From Paludibacteraceae bacterium (GTDB taxonomy: Bacteria; Bacteroidota; Bacteroidia; Bacteroidales; Paludibacteraceae): a DNA stretch of 51,986 nt. Positions 9,411 through 17,623 of the stretch are shown here, piece after piece. The DNA lies in contig JAFVTU010000022.1 in NCBI GenBank assembly GCA_017503075.1, forward strand, positions 1 to 51,986. The letters run 5' to 3'. Made by a program: the position numbers and the translations under genes. Within the stretch, counting starts at the first letter, position 1. The number at the start of each line of letters is the position of its first letter. The notes beneath the pieces are model-generated. The model was not told the DNA's origin and ran no database searches. It saw only the letters and a program-made list of their open reading frames with translations.

Positions 9411-9540
9411 TGTTTTGTTTTATTGTATAGGGTAGAGTGGAGTTGTGTGTGGGCGTATGGTGTTGATATAGTGTTGAATAGTATGGTGTAGTGTGTGGTG
9501 TTGGAAGGGATAAAAGTGATATATTGTAAAATAAAATTAC
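9411..9540. other. Strand-biased G/T-rich intergenic stretch
   Basis: The plus strand is nearly free of C from about 9415 to 9510, with GTGTGG, GGTGTTG and GTATGGTG words repeated irregularly. No gene, tRNA or convincing terminator is visible. It separates the AACTAA repeat from the kinase promoter. Confidence 0.5.
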
Positions 9541-9547
9541 TTTTTTC

Positions 9548-9578
9548 TTGCATATATGCGATTTTTTTTGTACTTTTG
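9548..9578 (+). promoter_or_regulatory. Promoter of the first deoxynucleoside kinase gene
   Basis: TTGC at 9548 and TACTTTTG at 9571-9578 are separated by about 20 nt. Transcription should begin at about 9583-9586, only 4-7 nt before the ATG at 9590, so the mRNA would be almost leaderless. Confidence 0.75.
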
Positions 9579-9589
9579 CAGCAAAATCT

Positions 9590-10231
9590 ATGTACATTGC
9601 AATTTCTGGAAATATTGGTGCAGGGAAGACAACATTGACAAAGATGTTGGCGAAGTACTATGGCTGGGAGCCACGGTTTGAGTCTGTAAGTTTTAACCCC
9701 TATTTGGAGGATTATTACACGGATATCGAGCGTTGGTCTTTTGCGGTAGAGACATATTTTTTGAAGGAGCGTTTCAAGGATATGCTTCGAATTAATGAAG
9801 TGGGTCATACGGTGGTGCAAGATAGAAGTATCTTTGAGGGCGTGTACGTGTTTGTGACCAATAACTATATGCGAGGCGACTTGTCAGAGCGTGATTATCA
9901 GACATATATGGAGCTGTTTGAACATATGAAGCGGATGATGAAGTTGCCCGATTTGATGATTTATTTGCGCAAATCAGTGCCTTCGCTCATCGCACAAATA
10001 CAAAAACGTGGACGCGATTATGAAAAGACCATGCAGATAGATTATTTGCGCGACTTGAACGAACGATACGAGGATTTTATCTTCAAACAATACGAAGGCA
10101 GAGTGCTGGTGATAGAGAGCGATGGGATGGATTTTGAGGGGAATGCAGAGGATTTTAGGAAGGTAATCAATAAGATAGATGCGGAGCTGTTTGGGCTTTT
10201 TAGTGCCGAAGCATTTGCTTCGGGTATGTAG
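9590..10231 (+). CDS. Deoxynucleoside kinase (first of a tandem pair)
   Basis: This 213-residue cytoplasmic dNK/thymidylate-kinase-fold enzyme phosphorylates deoxynucleosides for salvage. The P-loop is GNIGAGKT (residues 7-14). The DRSIFEG segment is the DRS motif, and the RGRDYE segment near residue 140 is the arginine-rich lid. I place the start at 9590 because upstream in-frame codons overlap the promoter and the family starts with MYIAIxGNIG. A near-identical fold is encoded 157 bp downstream. Tandem dNKs are common in Bacteroidetes and may divide purine and pyrimidine substrates, but the sequence does not tell me which is which. An 8-bp hairpin (10206-10223) lies within the last codons. 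Confidence 0.9.
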   Translation: MYIAISGNIGAGKTTLTKMLAKYYGWEPRFESVSFNPYLEDYYTDIERWSFAVETYFLKERFKDMLRINEVGHTVVQDRSIFEGVYVFVTNNYMRGDLSERDYQTYMELFEHMKRMMKLPDLMIYLRKSVPSLIAQIQKRGRDYEKTMQIDYLRDLNERYEDFIFKQYEGRVLVIESDGMDFEGNAEDFRKVINKIDAELFGLFSAEAFASGM

Positions 10232-10357
10232 GTGGTCGCCATAGGCGACGAAAATGGCACCTATGGTGCGAACTGGGGTCTTCGACGAAAATTACGTAAA
10301 ACCACATTTCGTAAGCGAAGCGCACCATCAACGCGAAGCCAACAACGTGAGCGAAGC
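10206..10357. repeat. Cluster of small hairpins and GCGAAGC repeats between the kinase genes
   Basis: Perfect short inverted repeats follow each other: CCGAAGCA/TGCTTCGG (10206-10223), GTCGCC-ATA-GGCGAC (10235-10249), GCACC-TAT-GGTGC (10257-10269) and TTCG-A-CGAA (10281-10289). GCGAAGC then occurs three times (10315, 10333, 10351). None is followed by a T run, so they are not standard terminators. A similar GCCTC-TTT-GAGGC hairpin follows the second kinase gene at 11043-11055. Confidence 0.7.
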
Positions 10358-10388
10358 GAACTAATAACATGAACAAAGTGAATTAATT

Positions 10389-11039
10389 ATGCATATAGCA
10401 GTAGCAGGAAATATTGGTTGCGGCAAGACGACGCTGACCAACATGCTCGCCAAACATTATGGTTGGGAGCCACGTTTTGAGAGTGTGGAGTTTAATCCTT
10501 ACTTGGAAGATTTTTATGCGGACATGGGCCGCTGGTCGTTTAACTTACAAGTCTATTTCTTGAACAAACGCTTCAAGGATGTAGTGGATATTTCGAGAGA
10601 AGATAAATATATCATCCAAGACCGCACTATCTACGAAGATGCACGTATCTTTGCGCCCAACTTGCACCGTCAAGGGTATATGTCGGACCGCGACTTCGAT
10701 AACTACCGCGACCTCTTCGACCTGATGATGTCGCTCGTGAAGATGCCTGACTTGATGATCTATATTCGCTCAACTATTCCTAACTTGGTGGCACAGATTC
10801 AGAAACGCGGTCGTGCTTACGAAGCAAGTATGCGTATTGACTATTTGCAGGGATTGAATGAACTCTACGAGAACTGGATTGCTGATTACAAGGGCAAGTT
10901 GCTGATTATAGATGGTGATACGATTAAGTTCGGCGATAATCCAGAAGACTTCCGCCATGTTACCGACCGCATTGATGCGGAACTCTTTGGCTTGTTCCCA
11001 TTTGAGAAAACGGAAGAGCACGGTAGGGAATTGAAGTAG
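10389..11039 (+). CDS. Deoxynucleoside kinase (second of a tandem pair)
   Basis: This 216-residue paralog of the preceding enzyme has P-loop GNIGCGKT (residues 7-14), a DRTIYED segment in the DRS position and an RGRAYE lid. Sequence identity to the first kinase is visibly high at the N-terminus (WEPRFESV, NPYLEDFYAD) but the central region and tail differ, consistent with different substrate preference. No promoter of the common type is seen in the 157-bp gap, so it may share the upstream transcript. The xerC gene begins 51 bp downstream after a short hairpin. Confidence 0.9.
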   Translation: MHIAVAGNIGCGKTTLTNMLAKHYGWEPRFESVEFNPYLEDFYADMGRWSFNLQVYFLNKRFKDVVDISREDKYIIQDRTIYEDARIFAPNLHRQGYMSDRDFDNYRDLFDLMMSLVKMPDLMIYIRSTIPNLVAQIQKRGRAYEASMRIDYLQGLNELYENWIADYKGKLLIIDGDTIKFGDNPEDFRHVTDRIDAELFGLFPFEKTEEHGRELK

Positions 11040-11090
11040 GACGCCTCTTTGAGGCAATAGGACGGCGCAAGCGGCTATAGGTTATAGGCG

Positions 11091-12050
11091 ATGATTAGGC
11101 GATTTTTGGATTATATTGCGATAGAGAAACGATATTCACCACGGACTGTAAAAGAGTATGGAGATGACTTGCGAGCGTGGTGCGCGTTCTTGGGGTGGAA
11201 GATTGAAGATTTTGACCCAAAACAATTAGACGCAGAGGATGTGAAGGCGTGGATGCTGCAGATGTTAGAAGACGGGCAGTCGCCACGGAGCGTAAAACGC
11301 AGACTATCAGCAGTGAAGAGCTTGTATCGTTTTTTGCTAAGTTTAGGATTAGTGAAAATCAATATTACAAGCAAGGTGATGCTTCCGAAAGTGGATAAAC
11401 CCCTCCCTGTATTCTTTCGTGAAAGCGAAATGCAAGCGTTTAAGGAGCAGAATAGGGTGCCGAAATATGATGAGGGGGTGGATAGAGAAGACTGGTTGGA
11501 GGCGATGCGCGATTATCTGTTGGTAGAGATGTTGTATCAAACAGGGATGCGACGGGCAGAATTGGCAGCATTGGAAGATAAGGATGTGGACGTACAGGGA
11601 CGGCAGATTAGGGTGTTCGGAAAGCGAAGAAAAGAGCGAATAGTGCCGATGGGTGAGCAACTGGCGCAAGAAATAGAGGCATATTTGCAGGTAAAACAAG
11701 AAATAGTGTATGGACATGAAGGGTTTGGCATATTTCTTGTGCGAAAAAAGAGAAACGGAGAATGGGGTGCCTTGGGTGCTGCGGGGATATATAATGTGGT
11801 ACGCGCGCGTATGGGAGAAGTTAGTACGCTGATGAAACATTCACCACACGTATTGAGGCATACGTTCGCAACAACGATGCTCAACAACGGAGCAGATATA
11901 CGCTCGATACAAACACTACTGGGACATTCGAGTTTAGAAGCGACGCAGGTATACACCCATACGACTTTCGAACAGATGAAAGAGGTATATGAGACGGCGC
12001 ATCCGCGTTCGTTGACTCGGGAGTCCAAGGTCGGGAATCAAGATGAATAG
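11091..12050 (+). CDS. xerC: Tyrosine recombinase XerC
   Basis: This 319-residue site-specific recombinase of the XerC/D class resolves chromosome dimers at dif with a partner recombinase. A SAM-like N-terminal core-binding domain (1-90) precedes the catalytic domain. Visible catalytic residues are R154 (TGMRRAEL), K178 (GKRRKER), H253 and R256 (HVLRH), H279 (LLGHSS) and nucleophile Y288 (TQVYTH). Its place directly before hpf and the tRNA-tuf cluster is the usual Bacteroidales arrangement, which argues for XerC rather than a phage integrase. The last ~14 residues run beyond the family core and are encoded by repeat-like DNA with CGGGAGTC and CGGGAATC words also found in the amidase gene at 37.4 kb. 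Confidence 0.9.
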   Translation: MIRRFLDYIAIEKRYSPRTVKEYGDDLRAWCAFLGWKIEDFDPKQLDAEDVKAWMLQMLEDGQSPRSVKRRLSAVKSLYRFLLSLGLVKINITSKVMLPKVDKPLPVFFRESEMQAFKEQNRVPKYDEGVDREDWLEAMRDYLLVEMLYQTGMRRAELAALEDKDVDVQGRQIRVFGKRRKERIVPMGEQLAQEIEAYLQVKQEIVYGHEGFGIFLVRKKRNGEWGALGAAGIYNVVRARMGEVSTLMKHSPHVLRHTFATTMLNNGADIRSIQTLLGHSSLEATQVYTHTTFEQMKEVYETAHPRSLTRESKVGNQDE

Positions 12051-12106
12051 CCAAGTGTAAGCTTGGATGAATAATAATAACTTAACCAATAAAAAAAGGA
12101 GGACTT

Positions 12107-12394
12107 ATGAAACTGAACGTAAAAGCTGTAAACTTCGAGATTGCAGATCGCCTCGAGAAACACATTGAGAAGAAAACTAAACGCTATGAGAAGTTGCTCC
12201 CAGAGTCCGCAGAGATGGAGATTCAGTTGACGGTCGTAAAACCAGAAACGAATCTTAATAAGGAAACGCACGTGCGCGTAGTGGGTTTTGGCGCAGAGTT
12301 ATTTGCCCAAAAAGTATGTGATACTTTTGAAGAGGGAATAGATGATTGCCTAGAAGCGATTGAGAAACAATTGGAAAAACGCAAAGATAAGTAA
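12107..12394 (+). CDS. hpf: Ribosome hibernation factor (HPF/RaiA family)
   Basis: This 95-residue short-form hibernation factor binds the 30S decoding centre in starved cells. The beta-alpha-beta-beta-beta-alpha pattern is visible: MKLNVKAVNFEIADRLEKHI, then the MEIQLTVVKP strand and a Lys/Glu-rich final helix ending QLEKRKDK. It has an unusually good ribosome binding site for this window (AGGAGG, 6 bases before ATG); most genes here lack one. It follows xerC by 56 bp and has its own terminator, so xerC-hpf probably form one unit separate from the tRNA operon. Confidence 0.9.
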   Translation: MKLNVKAVNFEIADRLEKHIEKKTKRYEKLLPESAEMEIQLTVVKPETNLNKETHVRVVGFGAELFAQKVCDTFEEGIDDCLEAIEKQLEKRKDK

Positions 12395-12418
12395 AAAATA
12401 GTTTGCATTTGTATGTGT

Positions 12419-12443
12419 GAGGGGCGAAAAAGCCCCTCTTTTT
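12419..12443 (+). terminator. Rho-independent terminator after hpf
   Basis: GAGGGGC (12419-12425) pairs with GCCCCTC (12432-12438) around a GAAAAA loop, followed by five Ts. Confidence 0.95.
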
Positions 12444-12484
12444 ATGAAAAAATACAGAAAAAATGCATTTTTTTTGGAAAATAT

Positions 12485-12515
12485 TTTGTCAGTTAAAAAA
12501 AATGTAGTACCTTTG
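12485..12515 (+). promoter_or_regulatory. Promoter of the tRNA-tuf-secE-nusG operon
   Basis: TTTG (12485-12488) and TACCTTTG (12508-12515) are 19 nt apart, with the first tRNA beginning about 54 nt further on. Confidence 0.85.
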
Positions 12516-12568
12516 CACCGCTTTTCCGCCGACGTGTAACAAGGCGTGGCAAAAAGTACGTAAGACCC

Positions 12569-12645
12569 GCCTCTTTAGCTCAGTTGGCCAGAGCACGTGA
12601 TTTGTAATCTCGGGGTCGTTGGTTCGAATCCGACAAGAGGCTCCA
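12569..12645 (+). tRNA. tRNA-Thr (anticodon TGT)
   Basis: A full cloverleaf is visible. Acceptor GCCTCTT pairs with AAGAGGC (12635-12641), the anticodon loop is TTTGTAA, the T loop is TTCGAAT, and CCA is encoded (12643-12645). It is the only one of the four clustered tRNAs with encoded CCA. Confidence 0.95.
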
Positions 12646-12668
12646 AAACGAACATTGAAATAGATATT

Positions 12669-12751
12669 GGGAGTATTCCAGAGCGGCCAAATGGGGCAGA
12701 CTGTAAATCTGCTGGTTTTCACCTTCGGTGGTTCGAATCCATCTGCTCCCA
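12669..12751 (+). tRNA. tRNA-Tyr (anticodon GTA)
   Basis: Acceptor GGGAGTA pairs with TGCTCCC. The anticodon loop CTGTAAA lies on a GCAGA/TCTGC stem. A long variable arm, as expected for a class II tRNA in bacteria, precedes the T arm. CCA is not encoded. Confidence 0.95.
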
Positions 12752-12788
12752 CAACTAAACTAACCGTCGCGGAAGTCGTGGTTAATTC

Positions 12789-12861
12789 GCGGAAATAGCT
12801 CAGTCGATAGAGCACTAGCCTTCCAAGCTGGGGGTCGCGGGTTTGAGCCCCGTTTTCCGCT
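12789..12861 (+). tRNA. tRNA-Gly (anticodon TCC)
   Basis: Acceptor GCGGAAA pairs with TTTCCGC, and the anticodon loop is CTTCCAA. CCA is not encoded. Confidence 0.95.
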
Positions 12862-12915
12862 CAATTTTTATTTATACGCTCGTATATTCGAGTAGTGGCG
12901 AACGTGGTTCGTGTT

Positions 12916-12987
<72 letters not shown>

Positions 12988-13066
12988 CAAGCACATAATA
13001 CCGTGAGGTACTTCCGCTATATGGGAGTATTGCGGTGTGTAAAGAAAGTAAGTAAAAATACATTAG

Positions 13067-13080
13067 TATTAACGTTAATA
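13067..13080. promoter_or_regulatory. 14-bp perfect palindrome in the tuf leader
   Basis: TATTAACGTTAATA lies between the last tRNA and the tuf start, 21 bases before ATG. It could be a protein or RNA regulatory site, or chance in AT-rich DNA. Confidence 0.3.
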
Positions 13081-13101
13081 ACTAAAAATTATTCTAGAAT
13101 T

Positions 13102-14289
13102 ATGGCAAAAGAAAAATTTGACCGTTCGAAACCACACGTGAACATTGGTACAATTGGTCACGTTGATCACGGTAAAACTACATTGACCGCTGCTATTACA
13201 ACAGTATTGGCTGCTAAGGGTCTTTCTGAGCTTCGTTCATTCGACTCTATCGACAATGCTCCAGAGGAGAAAGAGCGTGGTATTACTATCAACACTGCAC
13301 ACGTTGAGTATCAAACCGCTAACCGTCACTACGCTCACGTTGACTGCCCTGGTCACGCTGACTACGTAAAGAACATGGTTACTGGTGCTGCTCAAATGGA
13401 CGGCGCTATCATCGTAGTAGCTGCTACTGATGGTCCTATGCCTCAAACACGTGAGCACATCCTTTTGGCTCGTCAGGTGAACGTTCCTTCATTGGTTGTA
13501 TTTATGAACAAGTGCGACCTCGTTGACGATGCTGAGATGCTTGATCTCGTTGAGATGGAGATGCGTGAGCTTCTTTCATTCTATGAGTTCGACGGCGACA
13601 ATACTCCTATCATCCGTGGTTCTGCTCTTGGTGCGTTGAACGCAGTTCCAGAGTGGGAGGATAAAGTTATGGAGTTGATGGACGCTTGCGACACATGGAT
13701 CCAATTGCCTCCACGTGCTGTTGATAAACCATTCTTGATGCCAGTTGAGGACGTATTCTCAATTACTGGTCGTGGTACTGTAGCAACAGGTCGTATCGAG
13801 ACAGGTATCGTGAAAGTTGGTGATGAGATCCAATTGATCGGTCTTGGTGCTGAGGGTAAGAAATCTGTTGTTACTGGTGTGGAGATGTTCCGCAAGTTGC
13901 TTGACCAAGGTGAGGCAGGTGATAACGTAGGTTTGTTGCTCCGTGGTATTGACAAAGATGAGGTTCGTCGTGGTATGGTAATTACCCACCCAGGTGTGGT
14001 TAAACCATATAGCGAGTTCAAGGCTTCTGTTTATATCTTGAAGAAAGAGGAAGGTGGCCGTCACACTCCATTCCACAACCACTATCGTCCACAATTCTAC
14101 ATCCGTACAATGGACGTAACTGGTGAGATTTCTTTGCCAGAGGGTACTGAGATGGTAATGCCAGGTGACAACTTGGAGATTCAAGTTAAGTTGATCTACC
14201 CAGTTGCTTGCTCTGAGGGTCTTCGTTTCGCTATCCGCGAGGGTGGTCGTACCGTAGGTTCTGGTCAGATTACCAAATTGATTGACTAA
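13102..14289 (+). CDS. tuf: Translation elongation factor EF-Tu
   Basis: This 395-residue GTPase delivers aminoacyl-tRNA to the ribosome. G1 is GHVDHGKT (residues 19-26), G3 is DCPGHADY and G4 is NKCD; beta-barrel domains 2 and 3 follow, and the length matches the family. The ATG at 13102 gives the conserved [20 protein letters not shown] start; longer in-frame readings run through the tRNA-Thr gene. Codon use is strongly biased (GGT, CGT, GTT, AAC), marking high expression. It is co-transcribed with the upstream tRNAs and followed by a strong hairpin before tRNA-Trp. Confidence 0.98.
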   Translation: MAKEKFDRSKPHVNIGTIGHVDHGKTTLTAAITTVLAAKGLSELRSFDSIDNAPEEKERGITINTAHVEYQTANRHYAHVDCPGHADYVKNMVTGAAQMDGAIIVVAATDGPMPQTREHILLARQVNVPSLVVFMNKCDLVDDAEMLDLVEMEMRELLSFYEFDGDNTPIIRGSALGALNAVPEWEDKVMELMDACDTWIQLPPRAVDKPFLMPVEDVFSITGRGTVATGRIETGIVKVGDEIQLIGLGAEGKKSVVTGVEMFRKLLDQGEAGDNVGLLLRGIDKDEVRRGMVITHPGVVKPYSEFKASVYILKKEEGGRHTPFHNHYRPQFYIRTMDVTGEISLPEGTEMVMPGDNLEIQVKLIYPVACSEGLRFAIREGGRTVGSGQITKLID

Positions 14290-14309
14290 TATCTAAGTCA
14301 ATGATAAAT

Positions 14310-14337
14310 GATTGCCGAAGTTTCGGCTTCGGCAATC
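14310..14337 (+). terminator. Strong hairpin between tuf and tRNA-Trp
   Basis: A perfect 11-bp stem (GATTGCCGAAG at 14310-14320 with its complement at 14327-14337) has a TTTCGG loop. Only three Ts follow and tRNA-Trp starts six bases later, so it may be a weak terminator or an RNA-processing signal rather than a full stop. Confidence 0.65.
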
Positions 14338-14342
14338 AATTT

Positions 14343-14413
14343 ACGGAAGTCTTCTAATGGTAAGAAAGCGGTCTCCAAAACCGTCAATGTGGGTTCGATT
14401 CCTGCCTTCCGTG
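14343..14413 (+). tRNA. tRNA-Trp (anticodon CCA)
   Basis: Acceptor ACGGAAG pairs with CTTCCGT. The anticodon loop CTCCAAA lies on GCGGT/ACCGT, and G is the discriminator base. Its position between tuf and secE is typical. Confidence 0.95.
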
Positions 14414-14521
14414 CTTGTTACAAAAATAGCTTCCGTCTGACTTCGGCGCATGCTGAGGCCAGATGTTTGGCGCAAAATGAGATTGTAAATTATTAAGTAA
14501 TAAAATAGAAAAACTACTAAT

Positions 14522-14710
14522 ATGAAGTTTGTAGATAACCTAAAAGAGTCTTACACGGAGTTGGTTCACAAGGTGAGCTGGCCTACGCGTAAGGAGTTGT
14601 CCAAGAGTGCGGTGCTGGTGTTGATTGCTTCCATAATACTGGCGCTCATTGTATGGCTCATGGATTTTAGTTTTGAGTCGCTCATGACTTTTGTTTATGG
14701 CTTGTTCTAA
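14522..14710 (+). CDS. secE: Preprotein translocase subunit SecE
   Basis: This 62-residue single-spanning subunit stabilises SecY in the inner-membrane translocon. The conserved cytoplasmic amphipathic helix (VHKVSWPTRKEL) precedes one transmembrane segment at about residues 30-47. It is the short form usual outside Gammaproteobacteria. It lies between tRNA-Trp and nusG, as expected. Confidence 0.95.
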   Translation: MKFVDNLKESYTELVHKVSWPTRKELSKSAVLVLIASIILALIVWLMDFSFESLMTFVYGLF

Positions 14711-14731
14711 TCTGTAAAAAGAAATAAGGAT

Positions 14732-15283
14732 ATGGCTGAGAACAATTACAAGTGGTATGTACTCCGTGCGATAAGCGGAAAAGAGAACAAGGTGAAAGAG
14801 TATATCGAAGGCGCCTTGGTGACTTCTACATTATTTAAGGAGTATGTGTCGCAGGTCTTAATTCCGACTGAGAAGGTGGTGGCATTGCGAGGAAACAAAC
14901 GCGTGATAAAGGAGCGCAATATGCTTCCTGGCTACGTCTTGGTTGAGTGTAACTTGACTGACGAGTGCTATCCATTGTTACGTAACATTCCTAATGTGTT
15001 GGGTTTTTTGAGCGATGGTAAGTCTAGTATTAAACCCAAGCCAGTTTCACAAGCAGAGGTTAATCGCCTTGTAGGTGAAGTGGATGCTGCTGCTATTGAG
15101 GCAGTGTTGGATGAGACATTCTTGGTTGGTGAGCATGTTAAGGTAACTGACGGTCCTTTCAATGGTTTTGCTGGGGTTGTTGATGAAGTTGTCCAAGACA
15201 AGCGTAAACTCAAAGTGGTTGTTACAATCTTCGATCGTCAGACTCCGTTGGAGTTGGGTTACGATCAAGTAGCAAAGGAGTAG
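14732..15283 (+). CDS. nusG: Transcription termination/antitermination protein NusG
   Basis: This 183-residue RNA polymerase-associated elongation factor has an NGN domain (WYVLRAISGKENKV at the start, then MLPGYVLVE near residue 70) and a C-terminal KOW domain (VKVTDGPFNGFAGVVDEV near residues 131-150). It links transcription with translation through S10. It starts 21 bases after secE. Confidence 0.97.
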   Translation: MAENNYKWYVLRAISGKENKVKEYIEGALVTSTLFKEYVSQVLIPTEKVVALRGNKRVIKERNMLPGYVLVECNLTDECYPLLRNIPNVLGFLSDGKSSIKPKPVSQAEVNRLVGEVDAAAIEAVLDETFLVGEHVKVTDGPFNGFAGVVDEVVQDKRKLKVVVTIFDRQTPLELGYDQVAKE

Positions 15284-15363
15284 GAGGCGCTGTTACGGGC
15301 CGTTGTACTACTCGATAGTTTCTCATTAACAAAACTATTAACAAAGTAAAACAAAAAAAAATT

Positions 15364-15786
15364 ATGGCTAAAGAAATTGCTGGATTTATTAAGCTCCAGA
15401 TTAAGGGTGGCGCAGCTAACCCATCACCTCCAGTAGGTCCTGCTTTGGGTTCTAAGGGTGTGAATATTATGGAGTTTTGTAAACAATTCAATGCCAGAAC
15501 GCAGGAAAAGGCAGGTAAGGTATTGCCTGTTGTAATTACTGTTTACGCTGACAAAACATTTGACTTTGTTGTTAAGACTCCTCCTGTAGCAGTACAGTTG
15601 TTGGAGGCTGCTAAGGTTAAGAGTGGTTCAAACCAACCTAACCGTAACAAAGTGGCTACCATCACAGAGGATCAAGTAGTTGCAATTGCAACCGACAAGA
15701 TGGTCGATTTGAACTGCTTTACCGTAGAAAGCGCCGTTAAGATGGTGAAAGGTACAGCACGTAGTATGGGTATTACCGTTAAATAA
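15364..15786 (+). CDS. rplK: 50S ribosomal protein L11
   Basis: This 140-residue protein has the conserved [21 protein letters not shown]-terminus and binds the GTPase-associated region of 23S rRNA. It is the first gene of the rplKAJL group. The 80-bp gap after nusG shows no clear promoter of the common type. Confidence 0.98.
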   Translation: MAKEIAGFIKLQIKGGAANPSPPVGPALGSKGVNIMEFCKQFNARTQEKAGKVLPVVITVYADKTFDFVVKTPPVAVQLLEAAKVKSGSNQPNRNKVATITEDQVVAIATDKMVDLNCFTVESAVKMVKGTARSMGITVK

Positions 15787-15805
15787 TTAAACTTCAATCA
15801 CTATT

Positions 15806-16498
15806 ATGGCAAAATTGACAAAAAATCAAAAGCTTGCTGCTGAGAAGATTGAAGCAGGTAAGCTCTATACAGTGGCTGAGGCTGCTGCGCTCGTAAAAGA
15901 AATTACGACTACAAAGTTCGATGCTAGCGTAGATATCGATGTACGTCTTGGTGTGGATCCACGTAAGGCAAACCAAATGGTTCGTGGCGTGGTAAGTTTG
16001 CCAAACGGTACAGGTAAAGAAGTGCGCGTTCTTGCATTGTGTACTCCCGACCAAGAGGCAGCTGCAAAAGAGGCAGGTGCTGATTATGTAGGTTTGGATG
16101 AGTATATTGAGAAGATCAAAGGCGGTTGGACAGACATTGATGTGATCATCACTCAACCTCAAATCATGGGTAGGATTGGTGCTCTCGGTCGTGTGTTAGG
16201 TCCTCGTGGTCTTATGCCTAACCCAAAATCAGGTACAGTGACTATGGATGTTGCTAAAGCTGTTAAAGAGGTTAAGCAAGGTAAGATTGACTTCAAGGTG
16301 GATAAATTTGGTATTGTGCACACATCAATTGGTAAAGTAAGTTTTACTCCAGAAGCGATTGCACAAAATGCCAATGAGTTTATCCAGACTCTCATCAAGT
16401 TGAAACCTGCAGTAAGCAAAGGTACTTATATCAAGAGTATTTATCTTTCCAGTACAATGAGTCAAGGTATTAAGGTTGACCCAAAATCAGCTGAGTAA
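15806..16498 (+). CDS. rplA: 50S ribosomal protein L1
   Basis: This 230-residue L1-stalk protein has the [20 protein letters not shown] signature and the [18 protein letters not shown] segment. It starts 20 bases after rplK. In other bacteria L1 represses its own operon by binding a 23S-like mRNA structure; I did not find a convincing mimic here. Confidence 0.98.
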   Translation: MAKLTKNQKLAAEKIEAGKLYTVAEAAALVKEITTTKFDASVDIDVRLGVDPRKANQMVRGVVSLPNGTGKEVRVLALCTPDQEAAAKEAGADYVGLDEYIEKIKGGWTDIDVIITQPQIMGRIGALGRVLGPRGLMPNPKSGTVTMDVAKAVKEVKQGKIDFKVDKFGIVHTSIGKVSFTPEAIAQNANEFIQTLIKLKPAVSKGTYIKSIYLSSTMSQGIKVDPKSAE

Positions 16499-16522
16499 TT
16501 AATTTAATTATTAAAGAGAATT

Positions 16523-17056
16523 ATGAAGAAGGAAGATAAAACCGCGATTATTGCCCTCCTTGGTGAGCAACTCGAGCAATACTCACATTTCTATATCACC
16601 AACATTGAAGGTTTGGATGCTGAGAAGACTAGCGCATTGCGTCGCGAGTGCTTTAAGCAAGACGTTAAATTGTTGGTGGCAAAGAATACTTTGCTCCAAA
16701 AAGCTCTCGAAGCAAAGGGTGTCGACGAAGCAATCTTTGCTGCGTTGAAGGGTAACACCGCTTTAATGCTCTCTAACACAGGTAATGCTCCTGCAAAATT
16801 GATCAAGGAGTTTACCAAGAAAGAGAAGAATAAAGAAGAGGCTAAGCCACAATTGAAGGCTGCTTATGTAGAAGAAACTGTTTACGTAGGTGCACAAAAC
16901 TTGGATTTCCTCTCTACCATCAAGTCAAAGAACGAGCTCATTGCAGATTTGGTTGCATTGCTTCAATCTCCTGCAAAGAACGTTGTTTCTGCACTCCAAT
17001 CAGGAGGTACTACCATCCACGGCGTTTTGAAAACGCTGGGTGAACGCGCTGAGTAA
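16523..17056 (+). CDS. rplJ: 50S ribosomal protein L10
   Basis: This 177-residue base of the L7/L12 stalk has an N-terminal rRNA-binding domain (FYITNIEGLDAEKTSALRRE, VAKNTLLQKAL) and a C-terminal helix that binds L12 dimers. Confidence 0.97.
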   Translation: MKKEDKTAIIALLGEQLEQYSHFYITNIEGLDAEKTSALRRECFKQDVKLLVAKNTLLQKALEAKGVDEAIFAALKGNTALMLSNTGNAPAKLIKEFTKKEKNKEEAKPQLKAAYVEETVYVGAQNLDFLSTIKSKNELIADLVALLQSPAKNVVSALQSGGTTIHGVLKTLGERAE

Positions 17057-17065
17057 TCGGCAAAG

Positions 17066-17103
17066 TACTACCAAAGTCATCGGGTGGTAACGGAGTGGTA
17101 ACG
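17066..17103 (+). promoter_or_regulatory. Hairpin and duplicated 9-mer in the rplJ-rplL gap
   Basis: TACTACC (17066-17072) can pair with GGTGGTA (17083-17089), and GTGGTAACG occurs twice (17084 and 17095), allowing alternative pairing. The gap to rplL is 128 bp, longer than the others in this cluster. A control site for L12 level is possible but unproven. Confidence 0.3.
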
Positions 17104-17184
17104 AGATAGACAGTAACCAGTTCGCATAAGGATGGCAGTAAAACTAATTAACATTAAAAAATAACATTTTAAAATTATACAACA

Positions 17185-17565
17185 ATGGCAGATTTGAAAG
17201 CTTTTGCTGAACAATTGGTAAACCTTACAGTTAAGGAAGTTAATGAACTCGCTCAAATTTTGAAAGAGGAGTATGGTATTGAACCTGCAGCTGCAGCTGT
17301 TGCAGTTGCTGCTGGTCCTGCAGCAGGTGGCGACGCTCCTGCAGCAGAGGAGAAGACATCTTTTGATGTTGTTTTGAAATCAGCTGGTGCAAACAAGCTT
17401 CAAGTAGTTAAAGCAGTTAAAGAGCAAACCGGTCTTGGTTTGAAGGAAGCTAAGGACATCGTAGATGCAGCTCCTGCAAATGTTAAGGAAGGTGTAGACA
17501 AAGCAACTGCTGAGGCTCTCAAGAAAGCTCTTGAGGAGGTAGGTGCTGAGGTAGAATTGAAGTAA
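17185..17565 (+). CDS. rplL: 50S ribosomal protein L7/L12
   Basis: This 126-residue stalk protein recruits translation factors. It has an N-terminal dimerisation helix, an Ala/Pro/Gly hinge (about residues 33-53) and the globular C-terminal domain with [20 protein letters not shown] and [16 protein letters not shown] strong hairpin terminator or attenuator follows before rpoB. Confidence 0.98.
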   Translation: MADLKAFAEQLVNLTVKEVNELAQILKEEYGIEPAAAAVAVAAGPAAGGDAPAAEEKTSFDVVLKSAGANKLQVVKAVKEQTGLGLKEAKDIVDAAPANVKEGVDKATAEALKKALEEVGAEVELK

Positions 17566-17588
17566 TACCACCGTACTTAATAATGCTA

Positions 17589-17623
17589 GGTTTAGACCCT
17601 GTTAGGGGGGTCTAAACCTTTTT
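17589..17623 (+). terminator. Terminator/attenuator between rplL and rpoB
   Basis: GGTTTAGACCC (17589-17599) pairs perfectly with GGGTCTAAACC (17608-17618) around an 8-nt loop, followed by five Ts. No promoter of the common type is visible in the 156 bp before rpoB, so partial read-through, as in the E. coli rplL-rpoB attenuator, is the simplest reading. Confidence 0.8.

Noticed and set aside
11091-12050. Phage or integrative-element integrase
   Set aside because: The position in the xerC-hpf-tRNA-tuf order and the XerC-like motifs indicate the chromosomal recombinase. No phage genes or att-like duplication were seen at the adjacent tRNAs.
14310-14337. A riboswitch between tuf and secE
   Set aside because: Only one simple hairpin is present, with no multi-helix conserved core.
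14308-14496. A 62-codon plus-strand frame between tuf and secE
   Set aside because: It runs through the hairpin and the entire tRNA-Trp gene.
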